Shown in pieces: positions 36,417 to 49,510 of a stretch of DNA of 64,000 nt. Every line of letters begins with the position of its first letter. Position 1 is the first letter of the stretch. The DNA is from Klebsormidium nitens. Taxonomy: Eukaryota; Streptophyta; Klebsormidiophyceae; Klebsormidiales; Klebsormidiaceae. The stretch spans positions 1 through 64,000 of the forward strand of contig DF237343.1 of assembly GCA_000708835.1 (NCBI GenBank), read 5' to 3'. The position numbers were made by a program, and so were the translations under genes. The notes beneath the pieces are model-generated. The model saw nothing but the letters and a program-made list of their open reading frames with translations, did no database searches and was not told the origin of the DNA.

Positions 36417-38317
36417 GGGCTTGGGTCGGGGGTGTCCCTGCGGAGGTGATGGACAATGTTAGAGAAGAGTGCGAGTTGTGAAAGGGTTGAAGTGGAAGAA
36501 GAAGATATTGATGCTGTTGATCTTGGCAATGCTTGTTGAAGAAAAGAGTCAGAGAGCAAGAAGCTGCAGTATGAAATAGGTGCACTAGCGACAGCGTCTG
36601 TTTGTGCTTTGGGCCATGGCTTTGACTATTGGACCACCACGCGTCCGAGCACCAAGCAAAGACTGATGTAACACATGATTGCAACAAGATCTCTTTGAAA
36701 ACATCAGAGAATCATTCACTGCATGGGAAGTTATGCAAACATGTTTGTTCTCGTAAATTTCTCCAATGTCCACTTAGTAGCACACACTTATAAAAAAAGG
36801 TGTGGGAAAGGCGCGCCATCAACAATGGTCCGTCAAATCAGTGTCTCTTCTTCACCAAAACCACGTACCTTGTCTGTTGGCAACACGAGAAAAGCCAAAG
36901 GCTCTCCGTCGAGTGCGGTGGCCACTGGACCGAGCGACCTTGAAGCAATCACACGCAGCTTTCTGTCAAGGGCCACCTTGCTTTGCAGAAACAAGACGGG
37001 TCACCGCAGAACCTTTGCAACAAGCTCAGCCCGAGCTGTGAAGAAGGACTAGCAACTAAAGCAGCGCTTCATCTCAGTGCTCCCCGAATGTTCTGACAAC
37101 CATGTTGACCGCATGCATGCAGTGATGAAGGGGTCCCTTGAGGCTCGAGTCGTGACGGGTTGCGATCGCCGATATACCAGCGGAGAGATGAGCTCAAGCC
37201 TAAGGAGAAGTTTGAATCAAAAGCGCGGGCGAAGTTGCGAGTGCCCGGTAAGGTCGTTAAAATTTAACCCATCTCCAAAGAGTTGCATCGTTTCCCCGCC
37301 CGCTCCGCAGAGTCTCTTGTCAAACCAGTCGAAACTCGCAGTTTGAGTAATACTAGACCCGATATCCAGGTCCCGGGCGGTCTACTTCCAGGCTTCAAAC
37401 TTCAGAGTTCACTGCCTTCTTCCTTCCTTCAACTTGCACCACGCCCGGGCAGAGAGTACTGCTTTGGACCTATCGTCAAACTCGATTATATATTGCCATC
37501 TGGTTTGGTCGTCCTTTCACATCCATAAGGGCTTAGCTTCAAACTGCTGGAAAATTTGAAGCGAGGAATTCCAAATAGACCTAGGTCCTATAGGTACCGC
37601 CGAGGTCCTGCCGGGTCTGCCGTACGATTTACGCGGGGCGAAATCAGGTACCTAGATACCGTCCCAGGGTACCTCAATTCAGGGTTTCGGCAATAATATT
37701 CATAATATCGCCCTGTTCTTGCCCGGGCGAGTTGGGGGCCTGTTATGCATAAGGGGTCCACCCTGTCATCCGGTCGTGCCCGGGAGTAATCGGGGACAGC
37801 CCCGCCCGGAGGCCTCAGTGGTACGTACTGGGATTGCCGTCGAAGGTGGCCGGTCCCGACTTGCAGTTACCAGAGGACGTTCCCGGTCCGATACTCTTTA
37901 GATGTCCCGGCGTGTCAAAGTCTAGCGCAATTCAGACCTCCTGCTCGTAGAGGCGCTAGCTAGCTAATGGAGAAGCCTCAACTTAACCGTCGGCCTGACT
38001 GAATCTGGTCAATGGATGTCAAAGGGGTGCGCTGCTGTGATTGGCTCGGTTCACGTGCCCCGGTCCAGATTCGTGGATCAAAGCACGCGTACGGCTGCAT
38101 GTCGGTGCTTGGCGAGGAGCGATCCCCTTGCGCGCCCTCCGACCCCTTCCCAACCAATTCTCTGCCGACAAATTCAACTCTGCTCCGAGTCCTAGGATAC
38201 TCTGCACTGACTGCAGCTTCCGCTCTTGAATCTTCACTCAAGTGGTGGACACGCATAAGCGCGAGCAGAAGCCTGAGAAGGAGAGCATACCAATTTGTAT
38301 CAACCCTATAAGGCGTC
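36417..38317. promoter_or_regulatory. Divergent intergenic region, GBP / SKL
   Basis: A 1.9-kb gap between the two start codons. It must hold both promoters and 5' UTRs. Around 37.57-37.9 kb the sequence is rich in ggtacc and ccgggc-type words that recall the composition of the first 350 bp of the window, but I could not define a repeat. Confidence 0.4.
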
Positions 38318-41300
38318 ATGGCTCTATGTGGACGATTGGAGACCTCTTCTGTGGGCAATGAGTCACATCTGCTGTCAAAGTCAGGTGCAAGTGCTTTGCG
38401 AGACTCTTTGCAACGTGCTCAATGTAGATGGGCATGGTCACCGGTACGACGCCACAGAGTGGAAAGTCTGTTCTGCTTGCGTCAGATGTACACCACCGAT
38501 CATCGGGCAAATTCTGCACATCTGGCTCCCCTAAGCAATCCAGAGATTGCGTGGCCCCAGAAACCCTCTACAACCAACGTCAACTTTTCCTATGAGTTGG
38601 GGACCAAAATGTGGCCTGTTGCAGGCAAACGCAGTAAGCCAAGTCAGCATCAGGTGGTGGCATTTGCTGCCAGCACCTCTGGGAGAGGCTTCGACGCTCC
38701 ACTTAGTGATAGGGTCAACCCAACAAAGGAGGCACGAACTGCAAAGGAATACTTCAAGGTGCGCTTTTTTCAAAAGTGGCATTACATTGGCAGTACGCTC
38801 TATGGATGGTTCTATGGAAGCTTTTCAAGGGCTTTTGTTGAGTGCTGTGATGAACTGAGCCCTTGGTGCAAAGTGTTGAGATGGGCGACAGATCGTTCGC
38901 GTGGTTGGATTAATTGGCTGAGTGTCTGCCACTTTGACCGAAAGGGGAATAGAATGCTTCTCAGATATACATTTTGAGACTTGCGAACGTGACAATATGG
39001 CGGTCAGATACGACTGAGACCTTCAACAACAGGGCAGAAAAGCTGCTAGAATTGTGCTGAAGGCCCATGAACCTCACCATGAGATACTCTGCAGATGCTT
39101 GGAGACACCGTTGGAAAGATGTTGAAGGGCGTCCCTGTGTACCTCGTTGGTGACGATGGCGATGGCAACGCTGCGGTGGCGGAGGAAGTGGCCCCCGTCC
39201 TGGGGTAAGGTTGTTGCCAGGTCCTGAGCTTCTTTGTTGTTTCAGTACACCACCTAGCATCGCACGTCTGGCGTTAGTTAGCGAGGTCCTACTTGCTCCA
39301 CTAAACAATCATGCTTTCCACATCAATTCTGAGCAAAGGAATTCTTTCTTTAGAGACTTTTGAAAGCTTCATCGCCAAGGATTCTCCTGAGGTTTAAAGT
39401 GTCCATCTGCTAAGCCTCATCCTGAAACATGTGCTTTGGCTAGATCAATTTTTCTGCCGCCCGGAAGTGTGCGCCTATGGCAGCTCATAAAGCACTTCAG
39501 ATGGACAGCTCTTATCTACAGAGTTTGTTTCCTCTTGACCTCATCTGGATACCTCAGGCCTGAATACATCGTCATTGAAACACCTTCCTTTTCCAAACAC
39601 ACAAGTGGTCAACTATGTAGGCTTGGTTAGCAGCAATCGTATTCTCCGTTCCGCTGTCCTTGTTTCAGCAACAAGTCTCTCCTCTGACAGATACGTACCT
39701 TTCCAGAGCGCCAAGCTGATCCAGCAGACCACCGGAAAGGGCCTGGCATCCATTGCGGCTGAAGAAGGGCTGGAGGGCGTTGCAGAAGCGGAGGCGTCAA
39801 TAGTGCGGGAGCTGAGCACGTAAGTGATTCAGGGCAAGAAGCTTTTCGAGAGTCTCAAGTGGGTTTTAACACGCGTGCTCTTCAATTTCACTTGCTAAGA
39901 AAACTTGCACCCCAGTACCCTGAAGTGTCCAGAATGGAAAATGGACGTATGCATTTGAGAAGCGTGGAGGTTTCTCCAAGCCTCTGAACCGAACAAAAGT
40001 GGGTGACGATACTCCGGCGAAGAAGCGGTGACACTGGCCTTTTGCTTTTCTCGGGGGGCTGCCTCGTCCAAATTTAGCCGTACTCGCATGCTAAATATAT
40101 TTCAGAGTTTTGTAATGTAGACGCCAGCTCTTGTTTGATCCCAGTTTGAGGCCGGTTAACGCAGTAGGAAGCTCACATCCATGCTTGAACGGCTGGAATT
40201 ACGGGAATTACATCTGACGGGACACAATCGAAGTGAAGACCACGAGGGGCACAGCATCAATCGGTTCCGCTGATGAATATGGTTGGCTTTCCCTTGAACC
40301 GAAGTCGTATGACGTAGGGTATCTGGAGTCGTTGTCGAGTGGTGGGGGACCTGTTACTACACTTCCCCTGCAGGTTCTGAGCCTTTTACACTTGGTTACT
40401 GCTTTGCCGCAGGCGATTTGTTTTACGCCGTCTTGTATATTGCCCGGACATTTACTCTGTCTGTTTGAGCTTTCTGCTTTTCAAGGCTTTCTTCCAGGTC
40501 AGCCCTTATTCGCAGCAAGGCCCTGGGTCATACCTCTCGGCCATACTTCGGTAAGGCACACCCGACAGCGAAGGGGTGTCAATTTCAAAGAACCTCCCAT
40601 TGCCTAAGTCGGATTAGGAATGGGCCTTTTCTTCTCCAAAGGCCGCCAGCTTCAAACGGCAATCTCATATCATAAACTTCCCTTACTCAGAGGTGAGCAA
40701 CGCATTAACCGTTGGCAATTTTTCCCGTCAGGTTCGTGCGCTGTGCAGTCGGAACAATCGGCGGCGGCCAGGGCGCCGCAGCAGATCCCGCGCGGTGGAA
40801 CCACTTGCATGGAGGGGTCAGTGTCTGGCTGGATTGTAGTTCTTCAGGTACGAACAAATCATCACCGATTGTGGAGCTGCCGCGCTGCCGTTTTGCAGTT
40901 ACAAACGGGGACCTGCCGGGCTTTGATACTTCCCCCTTCTTCTCCGTGCGCTCTATGCGTCATCGCACGAAATGAACGACGATTCTGCTGGTCGTTATTT
41001 CTCTCCAACTTTGTCGCTCGGGGCACCAAAAGGACGTGTTTGATGTTTGACTGAACGGTGACTGTTGGAGCACCTTTTGGTATAGGATTGAACCTGGACC
41101 GTACCAAAGCTTGGGTCCAGGACGTATGAAAGGTACATGAGACCGCTCAAACTCATTAGGGGCCGCAATGGCATCGAAAACGAGCTTTGGCAGCTGTCGT
41201 ACCCGTTGTTAGTTCCAGGGAGGCCTTGCCTGGATTACCATAAGAAGGAGAAAAGCCCATACTTTTCACTGTGGACCGACAGACCGTTAGCTGTCTCCAA

Positions 41301-42447
41301 GTAGCTCAACGCGAAGGTCAAGTTGAACATGTTCACTGCCTTTGCCAAAGCGGGCTTCTGGTCTCTGGTCTTTTCTTTCTGGTCTTCAAAGCCAAATTGT
41401 CTTGCACTTTATCTCCCATGCGCTTCGGTGGTCAGACTCCTTTTATTGTATCATCAAAGTGGCATACGGCACATTCAGTGTTGGTTTCTAACGTCTGTGT
41501 CCTTTTTGCTCGTTGCAACTTGGCCGTAAATACTGCCGCAAGCCCTTGCCTGCGAAGAGTCCACGATGTCGAGCAGATATGCCTCAAGCACTCCCGGATC
41601 GAAGTGCCACGTCAGCAGCCAATCACAGTGTCGATACCTTAGGATTTTCGAAGGTCGTTGAGGCCAGCCGCCGATCAGCATGGAGGCCCTTTCTCGTCCT
41701 GAATGATCTTTCTGTTTCGCCTTCTGTAAATTCCCGATTGTGGGCGAAACCGTTGTGCAGGTTCTAAAAGGGACGACTCCTTGAAAGGCCCGCAGCACCT
41801 CGGCTACACGAAGTGCGACATCGTTGTACGATTCAGCCTACCAGAGGGCGCCACGTGGCAGCCTACGGTCACGCGGGCCGTGTCGGAAGGCGTGCTTGAA
41901 GGGATCAAAAAGCTGCTAACAGAGAACGAGAATTATGCAGGTAAAATTGCCTCCCCTCGCTCTCGTTTTGGATTACTCAGGCGGCTTTGCGTGGCTTGCT
42001 GATGTTACTGTCATGGGGGGTTCATATGGGACCTCGGGCCAGGCTCTGACAGGATATTGGGTTGTCAAGCGAGGGTCGTTTCCGGCACTCCGATATCAGA
42101 GTGGGCGTTTTCGAGCTGGATCGCCCAGACGCTTCGAGCCGGCAGAGATTTCCCATAACTCGCACGTTTACCATTATTGCAGCCACGTTGCACAGCTACT
42201 ATATTCTCTTCATAGAAATCTAGATGATGCAGTGCGCTTGGCGGCCACTTGTTGCGCTGAAGCCGACAATGAGTCTTGTGATGACAGATCCTCCCATCTT
42301 GCAGGAAAGAAGAGCTTGTATATACGTTCGGGCTGCCGGGGTGACTGGCCGGATCTAGCAGAGCCTGGGGCAGAGGTAACGCCGCAATCAGTTTCGCAAA
42401 ACAGCGGTCCGGTAAAGGAGGTTTTGTTAGGTCAGCAAAATGCATAG
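38318..42447 (+). CDS. SKL2: Shikimate kinase-like protein, probably plastid and inactive
   Basis: Predicted 372-residue protein. Exons: 38318-38758, 39095-39204, 39691-39819, 40732-40847, 41761-41940 and 42305-42447; every junction is GT-AG with matching phase. The first 120 or so residues are rich in Ser, Arg and Ala with few acidic residues, as in a chloroplast transit peptide, with a possible cleavage near VVAFAAST. The kinase fold starts at KGVPVYLVGDDGDGNAAV, where the ATP-binding GK(S/T) of true shikimate kinase is absent, so phosphoryl transfer is unlikely. Later blocks VRCAVGTIGGG, WLDCS, LKGPQHLGYTKCD and LYIRSGCRGDWPD fit the plant SKL1/SKL2 family. SKL2 is my closest match from memory, but the usual extra CS domain is not visible. 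SKL1 is needed for chloroplast formation in Arabidopsis. Confidence 0.82.
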
Positions 42448-44354
42448 GCGACAAGGCTCAAAAGGGACGGAACGTGTTACACTCTCCTCGGTCGGCTTTC
42501 TCTAATCAGCATACGGGTTAATATTGTGTGCTGCAATCCTATGTCACAAATCAGCTTCGATGCTGAGTTGCACGATTAAAACAGCCGGTATCATATCAGA
42601 GTGCCACATACTCTCCAACTGATGCATTTGATATCAGTGTGTGGGGGGCGTCTTTGGGCCTATGGGTTTGTGGGTCTTTTTAGGATCTGCATCTATTCTT
42701 ATAGCCGCTGTGTCTCTTTCGTCTGTGACCGCACTGCGGCGGTCCGCTGCAACATCATATGCACTGGCAGTCATGGTGATGCAGCCTTGTGTATAGTACG
42801 TATGCCACCATGATGCGCGGCAGCCGACTAATGTTTATATGTAATCTAGATGTAGGGTCAAACGTTATAACTCGTTTGTCCAAGTTTGGCATATACCCGC
42901 GGCGTATACGTTCAACTTGAGTATCAAAAGGCCCGGCGGCATACTAATATGGAACTTATGCTGCGCAAATGCATTTCTGCCGCCGGTGAGTCCGCGGGGC
43001 GACGCATCATGAACTCATCTAGTTTCGGACTTCGGCCGGAATTATTGGAGTGCCAACCATTTTCATACTATTGAATGCACTACGTATGCGTTAATTAAAA
43101 CGCGAATTTGACTTCACATGAATCATTGATCAGAGCCGATATATATTTGCCCGATCCTTTCAAGTTAAGGCAATCAATCATGTATGATAGCATACAAGCG
43201 CGGCACAGTAATTTATCGGTCCTAAATTCTCCGCTAATGGCCGGGTCGACTCGGCCGCCGATCCTGGCAGTTCAATGACGGACTCGATCAGGCCAGATTT
43301 TGCGAGCAACGGTATACTTTGAATGCGCGGCGCCTGCATGTTGATGCATGCAGTCGTATATATAACAACCTATACATTTTGTGCAATCAGGCTGCAGTCG
43401 CGTACACGCTTTTTCGGAACGATCTTAAGCTTTGAGTTCCATCAATCAGCCTAGGTAATATGTCTCAAAGGACGAGACTTGTAAACCCTGCTTGGGCCTC
43501 TTCGCAATCTGTTAACATCGGTGAAACGAAATCTTGTTTCACCGGCTACATTTATTGAGCTGTCGGCAGTTCTCCTATACATTTCGTTCCGTATACTGTA
43601 CGCGCGTTTATCGATCAGGGTTGAGACGCATTCGGCTTGTTCAATGGTAGCGTCATAACTGGAACCGTCGTCATTGGCACGTGCGTCTGTTCTGGGAGTG
43701 GCCTGTCTCCGTGACGTTGTGTGTGTCACTGGTTGTGACGTTGTGTGCGTGGCCCGTCTCGGTGACGTTATGTGATGTACCGTTGTGAGCCGGGCCGCTT
43801 TTCAGAGGATGCAGATAGGTAAGGGTGACGTTTCCGTCAATAGCCTGCAGGGGGAGAGACTTCGTGAATCAATCTCTCGGTAACGGACTTTTTGAGGCTA
43901 CCCAGAATCGACGGCCTCGTGAACGTCAACTCGAAAAGTCAAAGCAAGAATCTGAACAGATGACATCGAAAGCATGCAAAATTTATTGAGAGCCGGAATC
44001 CCCCGCTTTTGTCCTCCTTGCGAAAGTCTTCTCCTTCGACAGTGTCTCCTAAACCAATGACAAGGAAAGTTTCACTTGCAGAACAGAATGCGAAGCGCAT
44101 TGAAGGAGCATCCTCAGCTGATTTCAGTTGCTTAGAATCAAGTTGTGGGCACTCGCAGCTATATGGTGTCTTGACCCCGGCTTTTTTATTCTTGACTAAT
44201 ACACGAGTTCGGCGGTCAACTGGATCGCTCCCCTGATTCAAGGTTCTTGTATAGGCGGAAACCAATCAGTTTCAGCATCAGTTTGATGCACCTCTGACTG
44301 AAAATAGTACTGTTTTGACCTCCTATTCGTTCATGTCGAACGGTTAGTGAAGTT
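42448..44354. other. Gene-free convergent region, SKL / cystatin
   Basis: No gene is visible. Near 43.69-43.79 kb the word gtgacgtt(g/a)tgtg occurs three times within about 100 bp, part of a short imperfect tandem array. Confidence 0.5.
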
Positions 44355-45377
44355 CTAGTTGCTTTGGAACGGGATAATAAAAGGGGCGTGACTTGCCTTG
44401 AAGACCTCTGCCTCGTAGGCGCGCTTGAAGTGCCTTGCTGCTACTGTCAATCGGAGCACGTAGTTGATTCCAGCTACGACTTGTGTCTTGATGAAGAGAA
44501 TGTGAAACCTGAGGTCGTGGCCAGTGTGATTGAAGCCAGTATGGTTCTGGATTGCAGGACAAAAGAGTCAGTTAGGAAAGACACAATGTCTTCTGCGTGC
44601 CCATGTGTGGTAATTACGTACATTAGTCTGAGCAGATTTTGTCTCCGGCATGTCAACGAGCACAAGCCACGTCAGCCACATCAGCTGTCACCGCTTAAAT
44701 TCTTTGTTTAAATCTAAACTTGAGAAGCTTTTCAGATGGGTTCCTTTATCTGAATTGAATATTGCGACGTTTCGGTCCTAGCATCCATAAATGAGGGATC
44801 CGAAGGCCAAAAAGAACGGGTTGAGAAGAAACTGTAAACCCATGCAAGGCAGGCCTATGGGAAGTGTCGACGGTCACAAGGATCATACAGCGCAGGTCCA
44901 AGAATGACCTTTGGAAAGCTGCTCCAACTGATTCAAAGAAGGTACTACTGTATATTCAAAAGGGTTAACGGAGTGTCCAACCACCTGCAACCCACGACAT
45001 TGCTTCATCATTTCGCCTTGAACAGCTTAAGAGCACAAGTGCTCCTAGCTGTCCCAAACGCCTAACACGTACTTGGCACGATGACAGGGCCTGCTCGCAT
45101 GGTTTCCGAGCTTCAAGCTACCCCAAAGGGCGCTGTGTCGTTCAGCTGTGCTTACCGTCTTCAGTGCAATGGCGTCCAGCGTGAAGTTGACAATCTGCTG
45201 CACTTGGGGGTTCTCATATTCGGATCTATTGAGAGGCGCAAATCCTCCTGGTAGGAAGGTCACAGCTGGAGCCGTCCGAGTCCTGTTCAGCTTGAGGCTC
45301 CTAGCAAACTTGGCGTCGCCCTGGGGTAAGCTGGAAAAGGCGAGAACGACAGTGAAGGCCGCAAGAGCGGCGCTCAT
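44355..45377 (-). CDS. Secreted cystatin (cysteine protease inhibitor), 2 exons
   Basis: Predicted 137-residue cystatin that blocks papain-like cysteine proteases. Exons are 45377-45156 and 44546-44355, joined in phase 0. Residues 1 to about 22 form a signal peptide ending in a typical small-residue site (GDA). The N-terminal glycine pair of the inhibitory wedge is at about 44-45 (LPGGFAP). The helix reads QIVNFTLDAI, close to the plant LARFAV pattern. The first hairpin loop QVVAG is at about 96-100. The second loop normally contains Trp, but here the C-terminus reads SHAPFIIPF, without Trp. At least five N-glycosylation sequons are present (residues 31, 50, 64, 75, 80), unusual for a plant cystatin. 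The ATG at 45377 is preferred over an upstream in-frame GTG. Confidence 0.9.
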
Positions 45378-46896
45378 CCTGACTTGCGCCACAGATGGAG
45401 GCTGCAGCTGTGCTCATAGTTCGAGGGACGTGGCGTTCAATATGTAGTCGCTCAAAGAAGCAGTCAAGCAGCATGTCCCGCTAAGAAGCACCGGCACTGA
45501 CTAGCATGCAAAGTGCTTTGGGGGCTCCGATCAGCTGGTTCTTATGCGTATGCCTGGCAGCTGCTCTGGCCAGCTTGTGACCGCTGGTTTCAGCGTTGAT
45601 ACAGTGCAACTGCAGCTTTGTCGATTAGGTCAAGGTGTTGCACAAAGACATATGCCCCCCATATGCCTATTGCTCATTGATCATTGACAAGCACCGTGAG
45701 TACTCTTCGGAGGTCTCAGGGATGTCAGAATCATGTCCAAACCCCACTCCCAAAGGAGCTTGCCTTACTTCGTTGGTCCTTTATTTTTGTAGCAAGCCAT
45801 GGACGAAGGTTTGGAACTGCCATTTGTCAAGGTCTGGCAGGCTCATTGCAGTGGCCGGATACAGTAGCATCGTTACATCGTTGTACTCTTGGCAGCAAGT
45901 TAAAATTGCAGATCACGTACGAGATCACGCCCTAATGCAGCCTGGTGTCTAACTTAAGCAAGCCTTTCAATCCAGAAGTAGGTCGGAATTTCGTCCGTGT
46001 CCTTACTGAGTCTAGTACAAGGTTGGACTTCTGTATGGAAGTCACTGCAGGTGTGAATGTGTGAATGTGTCACTGTTCAAGACGTTGGATGCTCACGAGG
46101 AGCTGTCGGATACGCTCCTCAACTCAATTACAGTGCAGTACGACGAAAGCGAAGGCAGTGGGGGCACTGGCAGAGGGCAGCGCTAGCGAAGCCTTAACAA
46201 TATAAGTACTGTACAACCTACCTCGCTAGCTGGATGGAGCGAGTCCGGTTGCGCACTGCAGGAACGGGAACTTCGGCCGGCAACCACCCCTGCCACCGTA
46301 GGAACCAGATCCGTCCGCTCTTCTATGGAATGATGCACGCCGTTCGTGGGAGCATGTGTTTATAAGTGGCGCGCGCGGAGAATCAAAGTGGCTTGCAATG
46401 GTGGATCCAGACTCCCGAGGCCCAGGGCCAGAGGTAGCTTCAATGGACACTCCGGCCAATCAGAAGGAGGTACATACATTATTGTGCCACTCCGGCCTCC
46501 TCCACAACGACTATTCGAAGGTTTGAAATCAAGCCGCGACAGATGTGCCAGACTTAAGTAGAGAATGAACCCTGCTGCAAGAGACTTGCCCTTCAATAAT
46601 TCAAGGTGTGCGACACGGTCAGCTGTAGAGGCTGCAATCTACTGGCCAGCTGGGGGGCGGGACTTATGTATGGGTCTCGGGACCCGGGTCTTGTGCTTCT
46701 CAGCATTCCCTTTTCTGCTGACCCGCCGTGCAACGTAACAGGTGCAACTTTTAAAACCTTTTGACCTGAAGCAACAGTCTGCAGCTCCCCTGCAGCTTGG
46801 GAGCATTGCTAACTTGTTCCTTCGGGAGTTGCGTTAGGAATGAGCATCAGACATCCTTGATCGTCTTCCACGTAGCTGGCAGCCTCTTCATTAATC
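45378..46896. promoter_or_regulatory. Divergent intergenic region, cystatin / JmjC
   Basis: About 1.5 kb without a recognised gene. It should carry both promoters. Only a small gtgaat repeat near 46053 was noticed. Confidence 0.4.
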
Positions 46897-49128
46897 ATGA
46901 ATGCAAGGCAGATGTCTCCCAAAATGGTGAAGCAGCAATTGAGGCCAGAGTCTTGCAGCTCAGGTGAAGAGTACAATTCTTGTACGACTCCTAGCAGGCC
47001 CAATCAGAGCGCTGCGCAGCAAATGCGACAAGTGCACCGGCTGCCTGCACATTGCAGTGCCTCTGAGCTTTCTGCAGCTCTGCACTCTGGGGAGCCTTTC
47101 GTAATCTCCCTTCAGCAGGAAGACGTCCCAGATCAGGAGCTCGCTGCACTGAAGCAGCGGTTAGCTGGAAAGACTGTGCATGGATGGCAGGGGGACAAAT
47201 CGATCGAGCTCAGTATTGACGACGTCGTGGATCTGTGGCTGGAAGACCGGCTTCCATGCAACATTGTTGATAGCTACGTGAAGGTGAGGCAATAGAACTA
47301 CTTGCAAAGCCACCAGGTTTCATGTGTTCCAGTACCTTGTGAGCATCTGCGGCTGTAAAGATTGATCTCTTTCAATCCGGAGCAGGGGTTGTTGAGATCA
47401 GTGCTGGTGATAAGAAACTCTCCACGCTTAAGCAAGTTCTGCTTGATGCTTCTTACCGACTTGGCGGGCTGTGTTGGAGCTTCGTGCATGTGAATGATTA
47501 TGGTCTCCTGTGTTACAAAATTCTTTGAGGAACATCTTGCAGGATTTACTAGACTTAATGTAGTGTGCAGCCGCACGTAGGTATGTCACATTGTATCCAA
47601 GCCCGTCTCCGCTTCCCAGCCTGTTGCATTCAACAGCGTATTTCAGCACCCTCCAAGCATAGAGCTTGCCTGGGTGCTCTGAACGGCAGTGATTTTGAAC
47701 AGACTTCGTTCTTTCTAAAGCCGGACTTCAAAGCGCAAATATCTTTGCTACTAGCTGATTCCAGCTTTTGGGTCTCTTTGACGGTCATCTAGAAGCCTGG
47801 ACTGGACATTTGTTTCTGTCCCATCTACCATTTGAGCATTACATCTGATTGAGTCAATCTTGAAACGTAATGCTTTTGCGCACGTTTTGGAGTTAGGTTG
47901 AACATTGCAGATTCCGCGAGCCTGGCGCCTATCTCTGCAAACTACAACGTGAGAGTGCCGCATGCCTATCTCTGCTCAATCAGTAACATTGACGTCACCA
48001 TCCTTTGTCAACAGCTTTGCTATTGGACGAAGATAGCCAGGGGACTCATCAGGGACCCAGGCTATGAACCAACCTTGCACCTGGACTTAGATGAGGATTC
48101 CTTTGTTGTTGTATACGTAAAGCACCACCACAACTTCGCCACTGGACTTCAATGGGCAGTGGATCTGATTCCCAAAGCATTTTCCAGAGGCACCTGAGCA
48201 GGGCCGTTCAGAATATCAGAAGGCCCACTCGGCAGAATGTCTGACAACTTATTTCTTTCCAGGGAGTCTTCTCCGTTCCCGACTTTCTTGCAGAAACCAA
48301 CCTTCTCTCCAAGCACCCGGACACTGAAGAGAGGACCGTCTCGCTTTACCTGAGCTCCTCGAACGCGTACACCCCCTTTCATGTCGACGCCTACGGTTTC
48401 GCCGGCTGGGCCTTTCTCTTCCGGGGGTCCAAACGATGGGAGTTTGTTCATCCTCAGCACTACACAGAGTTTCACGATGCTGCTCTTGGGGGTCCCAGGG
48501 ACACACCAGGAAATGAGTTGCCAGCAGAAGTCGAACTGTGGAGAACAACAGCGGGCGAGAGAGACGTGGTTTACATTCCCCCCGGATGGCTCCACAGGTA
48601 AGCTGACAGGTTTTCGAAAGATTTGCACAAGATTTGAACAAGGTGTCTATCCTTGCGAATATCAAATTGTTTGCATTCCAGCAAGCTTGCTCGCGAGCTT
48701 CAAGTAATCGACTGGCTGGGGTTATCGGACATCACTCTCAAAACATTGTGAACTCGCCGCTCCTTAGTCTCCCGATTTGCAATTGTCTCGTCCAGTCTTC
48801 TAGGACATGGAGATATTTCAAGACCTCTTCTCAAACGGTCTTTAAATCAGCACTCCTTTTGACAGCTTAAATGTGTCGGCCACCTTTTTTGAGGCTCTTA
48901 TCTTGGTGATGATTACCACCTCATGTAATTTTACTAATCATGTGCAGAGTTTGGACAGACCAGCCAAGCTTCGGTTTCGGAGGAGCATGTGCGATGCCGT
49001 GGGAGGTGGAACAGGTTTTGCAGCACTGGCGGCAAGAAAAGGAATTGGGAATTGCTCTAGAAAAAGATCTGGACGAAATCTTTAGAACAATCAGTGCGGT
49101 CACTATTTCAAAACGAACAGCACCGTGA
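46897..49128 (+). CDS. Small JmjC-domain (cupin) oxygenase, 3 exons
   Basis: Predicted 300-residue JmjC protein, a likely Fe(II)/2-oxoglutarate-dependent hydroxylase or demethylase. Exons are 46897-47283, 48263-48597 and 48948-49128 with matching phases. The double-stranded beta helix shows YTPFHVD (His169 and Asp171), the conserved GWAFLFRGSKRWEFV strand after it, and YIPPGWLH, which supplies the distal His (240). Together these give an intact iron triad. There is no other chromatin domain, so the substrate could be a histone or another protein. The sequence between exons 1 and 2 joins as DSYVK-GVFSVPDF, which reads naturally for the family. The start is the first ATG of the open frame; no upstream exon was found, but a longer N-terminus is possible. 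Confidence 0.85.
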
Positions 49129-49510
49129 TCTACAGCCGTTTCTTGTACTCCCAATATGACGTGGTCTATTGGACTAGTCACCCAGCTGCATCATCTCATT
49201 TCGAATGCTCTGAATCATAAAAGCTTCCTGTAACAGCCAATCAAGCGAACATTTCGAGAAGTCAGCGTTTATGATGCACTATCAAACAACCGAGCTCGTG
49301 ACCTAGTACGGCCAAAGCTCACGTATACTCTCAAATGCTGCAAAAGTTGAAATGTCGTTAATCGAGATTCTGAGAGTTTGACAAGGTGCGTGCACACGCT
49401 TCTTAATTTCCGCGCCTTGGCTCACAGCCGGACCTCATATATTCTGTTATGTTCGACGGAGACCGCCCAATCTGACAGCGAAGCATGATAACAAACTTAA
49501 TTGTGTATTA

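Noticed and set aside
46809-47003. 64-codon minus-strand frame over the JmjC start
   Set aside because: Reads plausibly but has no recognised domain and overlaps the start of a well-supported gene.
47911-47948. 38-bp candidate cassette exon in JmjC intron 1
   Set aside because: Good splice sites, but its inclusion would shift the frame of the conserved JmjC exon. Direct joining keeps the frame.
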